From Janthinobacterium tructae (GTDB taxonomy: Bacteria > Pseudomonadota > Gammaproteobacteria > Burkholderiales > Burkholderiaceae_D): a stretch of DNA of 64,000 bases. The position numbers and the translations under genes were made by a program. Shown in pieces: positions 50,408 to 59,006 of the stretch (position 1 is its first letter; the number at the start of each line of letters is the position of its first letter). The notes under the pieces are model-generated. The model saw nothing but the letters and a program-made list of their open reading frames with translations. It had not been told where the DNA came from and did no database searches. The stretch is from positions 1-64,000 of the forward strand of contig NZ_CP041185.1 of the NCBI RefSeq assembly GCF_006517255.1. Direction: 5' to 3'.

Positions 50408-52582
50408 ATGGCATACACCGCGTTAAGAATCCATCCGGCCATCGGCATCGCCCGCGTCGGCAACAGCGAAGAATATTATCTCGGCCCGGAAAGCATGGCG
50501 GGCATGGAGTTGCCGGGCAAGACCTGCACGGGAGGCTTGCCGATCCGGCCGGGCACGGAAGACACCACGATCCTCAGCACCGAACTGCGCGACGGCAGCG
50601 GAAAACTCAAGCGGCAGGCGGCCCGTTTCCGGATTTTTCAATATGCCTTCGATGATGCGGCGGGCACTGAAACGTACCCGCTCGGCAAGCAGGGCACACC
50701 GGTCGAAGTGGCCATCGGCAGCATGGTCGATGGCCAGCGCGTCCAGGACATCGTGTGGACCGTGCACCTGGCCAACAAGAAGGCGAATAGCTGGCTGGGC
50801 GGCGACGGCATTGCGCCCTTTGAACATGGCTGCGAGCCGGACCTGCGCAACAAGAACTTCATCGGCGACGAGCTGCAGCGCCGCGCACTGCTGGTCATCG
50901 ACGCGGGGCCGCGCACGGTACTGGCATCGCGCCAGGCGCTGGTGCAGTGTGACGCCGCCACCGAGCCGTCCTGCGTGGATGCCGACAGCGGCGCCGTATG
51001 CGCCTTGCCCGACTATCCCGTGTCGTTTCCCCTCGGCGGGCCGCCTGGCGCGGATGGCCATGGCCCTGGCGCCATCACGGGCGGCATCATAGCGTCCCTG
51101 GGCGCCATCACGACGGAAAACAATGGCCGCCTGCTGGTGCTGGGCGGCTATGGCAAGGCGTGCGGCTTTGACGCGCAAGGCCATTATTCGGCCAGTGCCA
51201 GCCTGGGCGACAATGTCAACAACGATCACTGGTTCGACGACGTGGCCGATGGTCCCGTCACGGCCAGCCTGGTGTTCGCCGACGGCAGCAGTCGCGCCGT
51301 CGAGGGCAGCGCCTGGGTGATCTCCAGCGATCCGTCGTATGCGCCGCAAACGGCCAGCGTGGTGTCGTTGTGGGATGACCTGTATTGCACCTGGCTGGAA
51401 AAGATGGCGCTGCGTCCCGCCATTTATGCGCAGGGCAGCTATCAGGCCGGCTACCAGTGCGATTTCAGCACCGATGTGCAGCCTATCCTGCGCGCTGCCG
51501 CGCTGCAGAAGTGGACCACCAGCCTGCCGCCGCGCGCGATCAAGGAGCATGACCGGCTGGGCAAGATGGCGGCCGACGGCTTGCGCGGCTACCGCATCAT
51601 GAACTTCATCCGCGATCCGGATCAGCCGGAGCTGCCGACGGCGACGCCGCAAATGCCCTTGTCGCTCGGTGACGCGGGCAGCGGCCTGCTGACGCTGACG
51701 CGCGCGCAGTATTTTTTCATGAAGCAGTGGGCGCACGAGCACTATGCGCCTGCCGGCAGTGATGCCGTGCCGGGCCCCGGCGAGGCGCTGGACCGCACGG
51801 TGCTGTTCAACTGCCTGGGCGGGCGTTACAGCCCCGGCATCGAAATGAGTTTTATCGTGCGCGACCCCGCCCTGTATCAGCAGGAGTGGCAGCGCCACGA
51901 CAGCGGCGGACCGTTCCGCATCAACCGTGAGCGGCTCGATTACCGCAAGGCGCACAAGAGTGCGCCTTTTCTGACGGGCGGCTACACGCCGCTGCGCGGC
52001 GAGGCGGTGCAGCCGGGCGACCTGTCCAAGTTCATGGCCCTGCCGTGGCATACGGATTACAACTCGTGCGCCACGCATTTGCCGGAAGCGCCGCCCGAGC
52101 GCCAGCTGCTGAATAATCAGGATGCGATCGACGCGGCCACGGCGACCCCTGGCAATGGCATCAATACCTTGCTGTACTCGTCCTGGCCGGCGCAGCGGCC
52201 CGTGGCCGTCTACACCTACGATGACGTGGTGGCCAGCGGCACGGACTTGCCGACGCCGCGTTTTTCCGTGCGGGGCAAGGGTACGCGGGCCGATGACGTG
52301 CCGTCGACCACGCCCGCCGATGCGGAAATCGACCGGCCGGCCATGCATGTGGGGCGCTATCAGGATCGCGCACAGTTCCTGCTGAACTGGCAGCGTATCG
52401 GGGTGGTGGTACAAAGCACGGCCATCCCGCAGGCGCAGGGGAACAAGAACATCTGCCACGATTACTACCTGGAAGTCGAGAGCCTGTTCGACAGCGATGA
52501 AAGCAATCTGGTCGAGTATTGGCGCAATACGGCCATCGACAAGGTGTACCGGCCGAAGCCGCAGCCGAAACCGAAACGCTGA
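50408..52582 (+). CDS. LodA/GoxA-like quinoprotein amino acid oxidase
   Basis: A 724-residue protein of the LodA family; 'LRIHPAIGIARVGNSEEYYLGPE' region at the N-terminus is diagnostic. Family members oxidise lysine or glycine with a self-made cysteine tryptophylquinone and release H2O2. Likely cofactor residues are Cys469 ('LFNCLGGRYSPGIEMSF') and a Trp about 78 residues later ('MALPWHTDYNSC'). There is no signal peptide, as is usual; LodA is made in the cytoplasm. ATG 50408 is chosen over a GTG 14 codons upstream because it starts the conserved block. The stop overlaps the flavoprotein start (TGATG). Confidence 0.9.
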   Translation: MAYTALRIHPAIGIARVGNSEEYYLGPESMAGMELPGKTCTGGLPIRPGTEDTTILSTELRDGSGKLKRQAARFRIFQYAFDDAAGTETYPLGKQGTPVEVAIGSMVDGQRVQDIVWTVHLANKKANSWLGGDGIAPFEHGCEPDLRNKNFIGDELQRRALLVIDAGPRTVLASRQALVQCDAATEPSCVDADSGAVCALPDYPVSFPLGGPPGADGHGPGAITGGIIASLGAITTENNGRLLVLGGYGKACGFDAQGHYSASASLGDNVNNDHWFDDVADGPVTASLVFADGSSRAVEGSAWVISSDPSYAPQTASVVSLWDDLYCTWLEKMALRPAIYAQGSYQAGYQCDFSTDVQPILRAAALQKWTTSLPPRAIKEHDRLGKMAADGLRGYRIMNFIRDPDQPELPTATPQMPLSLGDAGSGLLTLTRAQYFFMKQWAHEHYAPAGSDAVPGPGEALDRTVLFNCLGGRYSPGIEMSFIVRDPALYQQEWQRHDSGGPFRINRERLDYRKAHKSAPFLTGGYTPLRGEAVQPGDLSKFMALPWHTDYNSCATHLPEAPPERQLLNNQDAIDAATATPGNGINTLLYSSWPAQRPVAVYTYDDVVASGTDLPTPRFSVRGKGTRADDVPSTTPADAEIDRPAMHVGRYQDRAQFLLNWQRIGVVVQSTAIPQAQGNKNICHDYYLEVESLFDSDESNLVEYWRNTAIDKVYRPKPQPKPKR

Positions 52583-53751
52583 TGCCGGCGCTTGCAGACG
52601 GTCCCGGCGCACCAGCGCCATCGCGGCAGCGCTACCGGGTCGCCATCATCGGCGGCGGCCCGGCCGGCTGCGCCTGTGCGCTGGCGCTGGCCCGGCATGG
52701 CGTGCACGACGTGCTCGTCATCGAGGCGGGCGACTACACGCCGTTTCGCATCGGCGAGAGCATTCCTCCCGAAGCCAACCGCCTGTTCCAGGCGCTGGGC
52801 ATTGCGCAGGAGTTCTTCGCCGAGGCGCACGCGCCTTGCCATGGCAGCTGTTCCTGGTGGGGCAGCGACAAGCGCGGCTACAACGACGCGCTGATGCATC
52901 CGCTGGGCCATGGCTGGCATCTGGAGCGCGCCAGGTTCAATCGCTTCCTGGCGCGGCAGGTGCGCTTGCGCGGGACGGAGGTGCTTGAGCGCGCCAGCCT
53001 GGCCGCGTCGGCCCCGGCACAAGGCGGCGGCTTTGCCCTGGAATTGAGGCTGGGCGATCCTGCGCATCCGCACCCGGCCCGCATTCATGCCGATCTGGTA
53101 GTCGACGCCAGCGGCACGCGCGCTGTCTTCGCGCGCCAGCGCGGCAGCCGCAAGGTCGAAACGCTGCCGCTGGTATGTCTGGCCATGCGCTTCGCCGCGC
53201 CAGATGGCACCCGCTCCGGCCTCACGCACCTGGAAGCGGTCGAACATGGCTGGTGGTACGGCGCCCATCTGCCCGACGCCACCTTGCTGCTGGCGTTCTA
53301 CACTGATGCTGCCACCGTCAAGGCGCGGCGCTTGCAGCAGTCATGTCACTGGCTGGCATGGCTGGCGGCCACGCCCAATACGGCCGCGCTGGCCCGCGGC
53401 GCGGTGCCGCTGGCCGGCGGCGTGCAGAGTTTCCCCGCGCCGTCCTACTGCCTCGACCATCTGCATGGCGACGGCTGGCTGGCCATCGGCGACGCCGCTT
53501 CGGCCTTCGATCCCGTCACCTCGCAAGGCATCGTCAAGGCGCTCGCCAATGGCATGGCGGCCGCTGGCGCCATTGCCGGCCATGCGACCCTGGGCGCGGT
53601 GGCGCACACGGTGGCGCTGCGCCATGCGCAGTACCTGGCGCAGCGCCAGCAGTATTACGGCTGGGAGCAGCGCTGGCCCGCTGCGCCGTTCTGGCGCCGG
53701 TTGCACGCGGGCGCGCAGGTGCCGGCGTCAATGCCGCCGCGAATATCTTGA
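52582..53751 (+). CDS. LodB/GoxB-like FAD-dependent maturation flavoprotein
   Basis: A 389-residue flavoprotein of the tryptophan-halogenase-like group: 'VAIIGGGPAGCACALALARHG' (FAD-binding), 'RIGESIPPEANRLF', 'GHGWHLERARFNRFL' and 'GWLAIGDAASAFDPVTSQGI'. LodB-type proteins modify the Trp of LodA during quinone cofactor formation. It lacks the halogenase WxWxIP motif, in line with that role. Its start overlaps the LodA stop, so the two are coupled. It is the last gene of the cluster; the 264-bp gap up to 54015 holds a Fur box. Confidence 0.87.
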   Translation: MPALADGPGAPAPSRQRYRVAIIGGGPAGCACALALARHGVHDVLVIEAGDYTPFRIGESIPPEANRLFQALGIAQEFFAEAHAPCHGSCSWWGSDKRGYNDALMHPLGHGWHLERARFNRFLARQVRLRGTEVLERASLAASAPAQGGGFALELRLGDPAHPHPARIHADLVVDASGTRAVFARQRGSRKVETLPLVCLAMRFAAPDGTRSGLTHLEAVEHGWWYGAHLPDATLLLAFYTDAATVKARRLQQSCHWLAWLAATPNTAALARGAVPLAGGVQSFPAPSYCLDHLHGDGWLAIGDAASAFDPVTSQGIVKALANGMAAAGAIAGHATLGAVAHTVALRHAQYLAQRQQYYGWEQRWPAAPFWRRLHAGAQVPASMPPRIS

Positions 53752-53930
53752 GTGTATTGACGTAGGGCCGCTGGTGCGTCGAACACGCTGGGCATCTATC
53801 GCTGTGCCGACGGCTTGCGGCATGTGCGCGCAGTGCAGGATGACGTCTGGCAGCGCCTGCTGTCTTGCCCGCCGACTACGTGACGCTGGCGGCCACCGCA
53901 TACCCCTGCTGCGCGCATGTGCATGCGCAA

Positions 53931-53952
53931 ATAATAATGATTCTCATTTATA
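53931..53952 (+). promoter_or_regulatory. Fur box upstream of the DUF2325 gene
   Basis: AATAATGATTCTCATTTAT is close to the 19-bp Fur consensus GATAATGATAATCATTATC. It sits about 65 bp before the chosen start of the next gene. The rest of the gap after LodB shows no gene. Confidence 0.72.
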
Positions 53953-54015
53953 ATGCGAGTAATGGGGGTAGCATGGGCTGGCGCCAGGGCGCCACGGGTG
54001 GTGAAGGAGGGCATG

Positions 54016-54696
54016 ATGGGCAGTGTGTATGGCAACGAAGACGCGATCGCGCATGAGCATCGCGTGCTGATGGGCGAATATGGACGGGCGCAGGCCCGCT
54101 GTAGTGCGCAGCTGGCCGCGCAGGCGGCGCGCATCGCACAGCTGGAGTCGGAATTGATGCGCGCGCGGGCGCAGGTCGTACTCCGCGATACGCAGCTGGC
54201 ACTGGCGCGCGACGCACTGGCCGATCTGGCGGCCAGCGTGCCGGGCTTGCCGACGCGCGCCCGGCTGGCGCGCAAGGTCGAGTGGCTCGGCGAGCGCGTG
54301 CAGGACCTGATGCGCGAGTTGCTGCGCCTGCAGTGGTTGCCCGCACCCGCCTTGCAGGCCGATGTGCGTGAAAAAGCCGTGCTGTATGTGGGCAGCTATT
54401 TGGCCCAGAATGCGGGCCAGGCTGCGGACGGCGCGCTGATGGCGCAGCAGGCCGTCGAGCAGGCAGGCGGGCGCTTCCTGCACCATGCGGGCGGCGACGA
54501 TGGCGCCGACGACGTGGCGGCGCTGGAGGCGGGCCTGGTGGCGGCCGACCTGGTGATTTGCCAGACGGGATGCGTCAGCCACGATGCTTACTGGCGCGTG
54601 CATGACCATTGCAAGCGCACGGGCAAGCAGTGCGTGCTGGTGGACCAGCCGCAAGCCATGCATTTCGTGCGCAAGCAGGCACTGGCCGCTTCTTGA
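54016..54696 (+). CDS. DUF2325 domain protein, iron-regulated
   Basis: A 226-residue cytoplasmic protein. Residues 10-110 form a coiled coil ('QLAAQAARIAQLESELMRAR'), followed by a DUF2325 domain ('AVLYVGSYLAQNAGQAADGA', 'GRFLHHAGGDDGADD', 'ADLVICQTGCVSHDAYWRVH', 'GKQCVLVDQP'). The domain's function is unknown; conserved Cys and His residues suggest metal handling. The long frame begins at 53953, inside the Fur box, so a start at 54016 (GAAGGAGG five bases before) is more likely. Repression by iron through Fur is expected. Confidence 0.8.
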   Translation: MGSVYGNEDAIAHEHRVLMGEYGRAQARCSAQLAAQAARIAQLESELMRARAQVVLRDTQLALARDALADLAASVPGLPTRARLARKVEWLGERVQDLMRELLRLQWLPAPALQADVREKAVLYVGSYLAQNAGQAADGALMAQQAVEQAGGRFLHHAGGDDGADDVAALEAGLVAADLVICQTGCVSHDAYWRVHDHCKRTGKQCVLVDQPQAMHFVRKQALAAS

Positions 54697-54766
54697 CGCC
54701 GGATTAACGCACGCTTAATCCGCATGGACCACAATGGCCATCCATTCGACGTGATAGAGAGCGCCC

Positions 54767-55597
54767 ATGCTGTCCCTGCAAATCGGCCCCCTGGCTTTGC
54801 CCACGGGCCTGGTCCTGCTGTTCCTTTCCCTGTGCGTCGCCTACGGCGTGGCGTGGTGGCTGCGGCGCTACCGCCAGCTGCCCGACGCTGGCCCCCTCGT
54901 TTCCGACCTGCTGATCGCCGGCCTGCTGGCGGCGCGCCTGGCGTTCGTGCTGCGCTGGTACGAACAATACTTCGCGGCTCCCTGGTCCATTTTGAATATC
55001 CGCGATGGCGGCTTCCTGGCGCCGGCCGGCATCGCTGCCGCGCTGGCCATCACCGCGTGGCGCTGCCGGCGTCCCGCCATGGCGGCCATGCGCCGGCCCC
55101 TGGCCATCAGCGTGGCGTCCGGCGCGCTGGCCTGGGGCGTCTTGAACGCAGGGATGGGGCTGGCGTATGAGCCGCCGACGGCCTTGCCGGCCGTGGCCCT
55201 GCAGACGCTGGCCGGCACGCCAGCGACCCTGGCGACGCTGGCCGGCGGCAAGCCGATGGTGGTCAACCTCTGGGCCAGCTGGTGCCCGCCATGCCGGCGC
55301 GAGATGCCCGTGCTGGCCGCCGCGCAGCAGGCGCGCGCCGATATCGTCTTCGTGTATGCGAACCAGCGCGAGGACGCGGCGGCGGCCAGTGCCTTCCTGG
55401 ACAGCAGCGGCGTCACCTTGCGCAATGTGGTGCTCGACAGCGCGGCGGCGCTGGGCAAGGCGGCCGGTTCCTCGGCCCTGCCTACCACCCTGTTTTATGA
55501 CGCACGCGGGCGCCTGGTCGATACCCACCTGGGTGAATTGTCCGATGCCTCGCTGGCCAGCAAGCTGCAAAAGATCGCGCCGCCCGGCTCTCTCTGA
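54767..55597 (+). CDS. Fusion of Lgt-like membrane domain and TlpA-type thioredoxin
   Basis: A 276-residue protein. Residues 1-150 are a hydrophobic region with about four helices resembling prolipoprotein diacylglyceryl transferase ('LPTGLVLLFLSLCVAYGVAW', 'LLIAGLLAARLAFVL', 'LNIRDGGFLAPAGIAAAL'). Residues 160-276 are a periplasmic TlpA/ResA thioredoxin fold with 'VNLWASWCPPCRREMPVL' and cis-Pro in 'SALPTTLFYD'. It would act as a membrane-tethered thiol-disulfide reductase. The Lgt-like part lacks the full catalytic Lgt signature, so it may only be an anchor. It lies upstream of the DmeR operator. Confidence 0.82.
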   Translation: MLSLQIGPLALPTGLVLLFLSLCVAYGVAWWLRRYRQLPDAGPLVSDLLIAGLLAARLAFVLRWYEQYFAAPWSILNIRDGGFLAPAGIAAALAITAWRCRRPAMAAMRRPLAISVASGALAWGVLNAGMGLAYEPPTALPAVALQTLAGTPATLATLAGGKPMVVNLWASWCPPCRREMPVLAAAQQARADIVFVYANQREDAAAASAFLDSSGVTLRNVVLDSAAALGKAAGSSALPTTLFYDARGRLVDTHLGELSDASLASKLQKIAPPGSL

Positions 55598-55622
55598 TAG
55601 TATACCCCCCTATAGTATTTAT
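55598..55622. promoter_or_regulatory. RcnR/DmeR-type operator
   Basis: TATACCCCCCTATA, inside the larger ATAGTATACCCCCCTATAGTAT, is a C/G6 tract flanked by TA-rich inverted arms, the form of operator bound by RcnR, InrS and DmeR. It lies directly before the regulator gene starting at 55635. Confidence 0.75.
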
Positions 55623-55634
55623 TGGGGTGGAAGC

Positions 55635-55910
55635 ATGGGACACACAACGCATGACAAGACCAGGTTGCTCAATCGCGTGAAGCGCATCCGCGGCCAGGTG
55701 GAAGGCCTGGAGCGGGGCCTGGAAGAGGGCCGCGACTGCGGCGAAGTGCTGCAGCTGATCGCCGCCGTGCGCGGCGCCGTGAATGGCCTGATGGCCGAAG
55801 TGATCGAAGAGCACCTGCGCGAGCACGTGGCCAGTCCCGATATCTCCGGCGAGGAGCGGGCCAGGGGCGCCGACGACATCGCGGGCATCCTGCGCACCTA
55901 CCTCAAATAA
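55635..55910 (+). CDS. dmeR: Metal-sensing repressor of the CsoR/RcnR family (DmeR-like)
   Basis: A 91-residue all-helical DNA-binding repressor: 'THDKTRLLNRVKRIRGQVEGLERGL', 'GRDCGEVLQLIAAVRGAVNGLM', 'EVIEEHLREHV'. The N-terminal His residues, one Cys and the later His pair match the Ni/Co-binding set of RcnR/DmeR. It precedes dmeF by 18 bp and has its own operator upstream, so Ni or Co should derepress both genes. The start ATG 55635 follows GGGGTGGAAGC. Confidence 0.9.
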   Translation: MGHTTHDKTRLLNRVKRIRGQVEGLERGLEEGRDCGEVLQLIAAVRGAVNGLMAEVIEEHLREHVASPDISGEERARGADDIAGILRTYLK

Positions 55911-55928
55911 TCCATCGGAGAGACCAGC

Positions 55929-56897
55929 ATGCAACCGCAACATATCGAGGAAGACCTCTCCGCCTGGCGGCACGAACACGTCTTCGGCGGAGCCAGCGAC
56001 AGGGCGGAACGCCGCGCGCGCATCGTCATGTGGATCACCCTGGCCACCATGGCGCTGGAAATCGTCGCCGGCTGGTGGTACAACTCCATGGCCCTGCTGG
56101 CCGATGGCTGGCATATGAGTTCGCACGCGCTGGCCATCGGCCTGGCCGCCTTTGCGTATGCGGCGGCGCGCCGCTATGCGCGCGACCCCCGCTTCGCCTT
56201 CGGCACGTGGAAGATCGAGGTGCTGGCCGGCTACACCAGCGCCATCCTGCTGCTGGGCGTGGCCGTGCTGATGGTGGCCGCTTCCGTCGAGCGCCTGCTG
56301 TCGCCGCAGCCCATCCACTATCCGCAGGCCATGGCGGTGGCGGCTTTCGGTTTGCTGGTGAACCTGGTGTGCGCGCTGATCCTCGGCGGCCACCACGACC
56401 ATGATCACCACCATGGCCACGAGCATCACGACCATCATGATCACCATGGCCACCACCATGGAGAAGACCTGAACATGAAGGCCGCCTACCTCCACGTGCT
56501 GGCCGACGCCGCCACGTCCGTGCTGGCCATCGTTGCGCTTGGCGGCGCGTGGGCTTACGGCTGGCGCTGGCTCGATCCCGTGATGGGCATCGTCGGTGCC
56601 GTGCTGGTGGCGCTGTGGGCGAAAAAGCTGATGCACGAGACGGGCAAGGTCTTGCTGGACCGCGAGATGGACCACCCCGTGGTGGATGAAATCCGCGAGG
56701 CAGTGGAGGTGGAAAGCGCAGGCGACACGCCGCGCATCGTCGACCTGCATGTGTGGCGAGTCGGCAAGCAGCTGTATTCGTGCGCCTTGTCCGTGGTCAG
56801 CCGCGACCCCACGCTGACAGGCGCCGAGCTGCGTGCGCGCATCGGCATCCACGAGGAAATTGTCCACAGCACCATCGAGATTGTTCGCCGCCCTTGA
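55929..56897 (+). CDS. dmeF: Co(II)/Ni(II) efflux transporter of the CDF family (DmeF)
   Basis: A 322-residue inner-membrane cation:proton antiporter with six helices. The metal site residues are in '[16 protein letters not shown]' and '[16 protein letters not shown]'. Between helices 4 and 5 is a His/Asp-rich loop (from '[18 protein letters not shown]' on) that binds metal. '[17 protein letters not shown]' at the N-terminus is characteristic of DmeF. Together with the DmeR-like gene it forms a cobalt/nickel resistance pair. Confidence 0.92.
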   Translation: MQPQHIEEDLSAWRHEHVFGGASDRAERRARIVMWITLATMALEIVAGWWYNSMALLADGWHMSSHALAIGLAAFAYAAARRYARDPRFAFGTWKIEVLAGYTSAILLLGVAVLMVAASVERLLSPQPIHYPQAMAVAAFGLLVNLVCALILGGHHDHDHHHGHEHHDHHDHHGHHHGEDLNMKAAYLHVLADAATSVLAIVALGGAWAYGWRWLDPVMGIVGAVLVALWAKKLMHETGKVLLDREMDHPVVDEIREAVEVESAGDTPRIVDLHVWRVGKQLYSCALSVVSRDPTLTGAELRARIGIHEEIVHSTIEIVRRP

Positions 56898-56988
56898 TAA
56901 TGATGGTGAAAAAAGCAAGCTGATGCGGGGCGTAGGCAGTATAATGTCGGCTTTTACAGCACGCGCTGTTCACCAGACAGAGAAGAAA

Positions 56989-57330
56989 ATGAGCACATTA
57001 CCCCCATGCCCGCAATGCAAATCCGAATTCACGTATGAAGACGGCAGCCAGTTGATCTGCCCTGAATGCGCGCATGAATGGTCGGCCACGGCTGGCGAGG
57101 CGGCGGAAGAGGGCGCCAAGGTGTACCGCGATTCGGCCGGCAATATCCTGCAGGACGGCGACACGGTCAGCGTCATCAAGGACTTGAAACTGAAGGGCGG
57201 CGGCGGTGTCGTCAAGATGGGTACCAAGGTCAAGAACATCCGCCTGGTCGACAGCGACCATGATATCGACTGCAAGATCGACGGCTTCGGTTCCATGAGC
57301 CTGAAGACGGAGTTCGTCAAGAAGGTGTAA
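56989..57330 (+). CDS. yjdM: YjdM/PhnA family zinc-ribbon protein
   Basis: A 113-residue cytoplasmic protein. A four-cysteine zinc ribbon ('[15 protein letters not shown]', '[10 protein letters not shown]') is followed by the PhnA domain ('[20 protein letters not shown]', '[18 protein letters not shown]'). Despite the old name PhnA, the protein is not the phosphonoacetate hydrolase; its role is unknown. The frame extends upstream into dmeF, but the start at 56989 gives the usual N-terminus '[10 protein letters not shown]'. Confidence 0.93.
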   Translation: MSTLPPCPQCKSEFTYEDGSQLICPECAHEWSATAGEAAEEGAKVYRDSAGNILQDGDTVSVIKDLKLKGGGGVVKMGTKVKNIRLVDSDHDIDCKIDGFGSMSLKTEFVKKV

Positions 57331-57347
57331 CGCTTTTACCTGTAACA

Positions 57348-57383
57348 CGGCGCGCTGGCTTCATTCCTGCGCGCCGTTTTTTT
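57348..57383 (+). terminator. Rho-independent terminator after yjdM
   Basis: CGGCGCGC and GCGCGCCG form an 8-bp stem with a 13-nt loop and seven T follow. It ends 12 bp before the next gene's start. Confidence 0.88.
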
Positions 57384-57394
57384 ATTCAGAATCC

Positions 57395-58423
57395 ATGCAA
57401 ATCGATCATCTCCGCCAGCGCCTGCGCGCCCTCGGCGCCAAGCCCCTGCACGAACAGCGCGTGCTGCGCGACTGGATCCAGGGGCAGCCGCACGACCAGG
57501 GCCGGCGCCGTGCCGAAGATTTTTTGCCGCTGCCCGTGCGCGAGGCCTTGCCCGCGCTCGACCTCGAATTGCAGGGCATGCTGAAACTGCTCAGCACCCA
57601 TCCGGGCGCGGACGGTTCCGCGCGCCTGCTGGTGGGACTGCACGATGGCCAGACGGTGGAAAGCGTGCTGCTGCCGCGCGACGGCCTGTGCGTGTCCAGC
57701 CAGGTCGGCTGCGCCGTTGGCTGCCAGTTCTGCATGACGGGCCGCGACGGCTTGATCCGGCAAGTCACCAGTGGCGAAATCGTGGCGCAGGTAGTCCTGG
57801 CGCGCACCATGCGCCCCGTGAAAAAAGTCGTCTTCATGGGCATGGGCGAACCGGCGCATAACCTGAACAATGTGATGGAAGCGATCGAGCTGCTGGGCAC
57901 CGAGGGCAATATCGGCCACAAGAACCTGGTGTTTTCCACGGTGGGCGACCCGCGCGCCTTCGAGCGCCTGCCGCAAGGGAGAGTCAAGCCGGCACTGGCG
58001 CTGTCGCTGCATACCACCAAGCCGGAGCTGCGCGAGCAGTTGCTGCCGCGCGCGCCCAGGCTGTCGCCGCGCGAACTGGTGGACTTTGGCGAGTCGTATG
58101 CGCGCCTGACCGGCTACCCGGTGCAGTATCAATGGACCCTGATGGAGGGCATCAACGATGGTGACGATGAAATGGACGGCATCGTGGCGCTCTTGCAGGG
58201 CAAGTACGCCGTGCTCAACATGATCCCGTATAACACCATCGATGACTTGCCGTTCAAGCGTCCCAGCTGGGAAAAGGCGCGCGCCATCGCCGCCGCCCTG
58301 CATGCGCGCGGCGTGCTGACCAAATTGCGCGATTCGGCCGGGCAGGACGTGGAGGGCGGCTGCGGGCAGTTAAGGGCGCGTGAAGCCAAGGGCAAGAAAG
58401 TGATCGAGATACACGCAGCGTAA
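57395..58423 (+). CDS. RlmN-family radical SAM RNA methyltransferase
   Basis: A 342-residue enzyme. The radical SAM motif is 'GCAVGCQFCMTG' (CxxxCxxC), followed by 'VVFMGMGEPAHNLNNV' and the C-terminal 'GGCGQL' that carries the methyl-accepting Cys region of RlmN. RlmN methylates A2503 of 23S rRNA and A37 of some tRNAs. The N-terminal part is divergent from the standard RlmN and the neighbours are not the usual rlmN-ndk context, so this is likely an RlmN-like paralogue. Start ATG 57395 is just after the terminator of yjdM, so its promoter must lie within or before that gene. Confidence 0.85.
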   Translation: MQIDHLRQRLRALGAKPLHEQRVLRDWIQGQPHDQGRRRAEDFLPLPVREALPALDLELQGMLKLLSTHPGADGSARLLVGLHDGQTVESVLLPRDGLCVSSQVGCAVGCQFCMTGRDGLIRQVTSGEIVAQVVLARTMRPVKKVVFMGMGEPAHNLNNVMEAIELLGTEGNIGHKNLVFSTVGDPRAFERLPQGRVKPALALSLHTTKPELREQLLPRAPRLSPRELVDFGESYARLTGYPVQYQWTLMEGINDGDDEMDGIVALLQGKYAVLNMIPYNTIDDLPFKRPSWEKARAIAAALHARGVLTKLRDSAGQDVEGGCGQLRAREAKGKKVIEIHAA

Positions 58424-58439
58424 AACCGGGGTCAGCGGC

Positions 58440-58523
58440 GTAGGTCGGATTAGCGGGAACCGCGTAATCCGACATTGCGAGGCCAACAATGGTGTCGGAT
58501 TACGCTCCGCTAATCCGACCTAC
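58440..58523. repeat. REP-like double hairpin (REPIN), copy 3
   Basis: GTAGGTCGGATTAGCG and CGCTAATCCGACCTAC are the outer arms; GCGTAATCCGACA and GTGTCGGATTACGC form the inner pair. The internal CCAACAATG is also found in copy 1 at 13707-13804. It lies between convergent genes. Confidence 0.8.
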
Positions 58524-58528
58524 CCGGC

Positions 58529-58933
58529 TCACACCCCACCGAGCAAATCGTTTTCATTCAGGATCGCAAACGCGATCTCGGGGTGCGCGGCCAGGCAGCG
58601 CCGCACGGCGGCCGGGATGGCGGCGCGCGTCTTGCGGCACAGGCCCGGTTGCTCCAGCAGGCGGATCTGGAAGCCGCGCACGGTGCGCACTTCGCCGCCG
58701 CCCGGCGCGATCTGCAATTGCACGCCCAGGTTGCTCTTTAGTAGTAGTTGCAGCTTTTGCAACTGCGCATAGGTGGCGATGCCCTCGATGTGCGCCAGCA
58801 AACGCTTTTCTTCCGTCAGGTTCAGGCGCAGGATGGACAGATCCGCCTGCGCATCGTCGAGCAGGCGCTCGCGTTCGCAGTCGCACAGCTGCGGCGGACA
58901 CTCTTTGCGGACTTCAAAATCGACGATGCGCAT
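58529..58933 (-). CDS. Hypothetical protein with N-terminal cysteine cluster
   Basis: A 134-residue protein that I do not recognise. Near the N-terminus lie 'KECPPQLCDCERERLLDDAQ', with three cysteines in nine residues, and a helical 'ILRLNLTEEKRLLAHIEGI'. The rest is helix and strand with 'LQLLLKSNLGVQLQIAPGG'. The codon use is normal for the chromosome. ATG 58933 is preferred over 58957. It is followed, after a short gap, by the REP repeat. Confidence 0.6.
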   Translation of the reverse strand: MRIVDFEVRKECPPQLCDCERERLLDDAQADLSILRLNLTEEKRLLAHIEGIATYAQLQKLQLLLKSNLGVQLQIAPGGGEVRTVRGFQIRLLEQPGLCRKTRAAIPAAVRRCLAAHPEIAFAILNENDLLGGV

Positions 58934-59006
58934 GCTGGTGTTCCAGTGACATTCCAATGGCGATGCCGGATGAATCCAGTATCATCCGCCACCTGGCGCC
59001 TGTCAA

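Noticed and set aside
48297..52621. Two long minus-strand open frames over the tyrosinase and LodA-like genes
   Set aside because: They are mirror frames of high-GC codons; the plus-strand genes have signal peptide, copper and quinone cofactor motifs.
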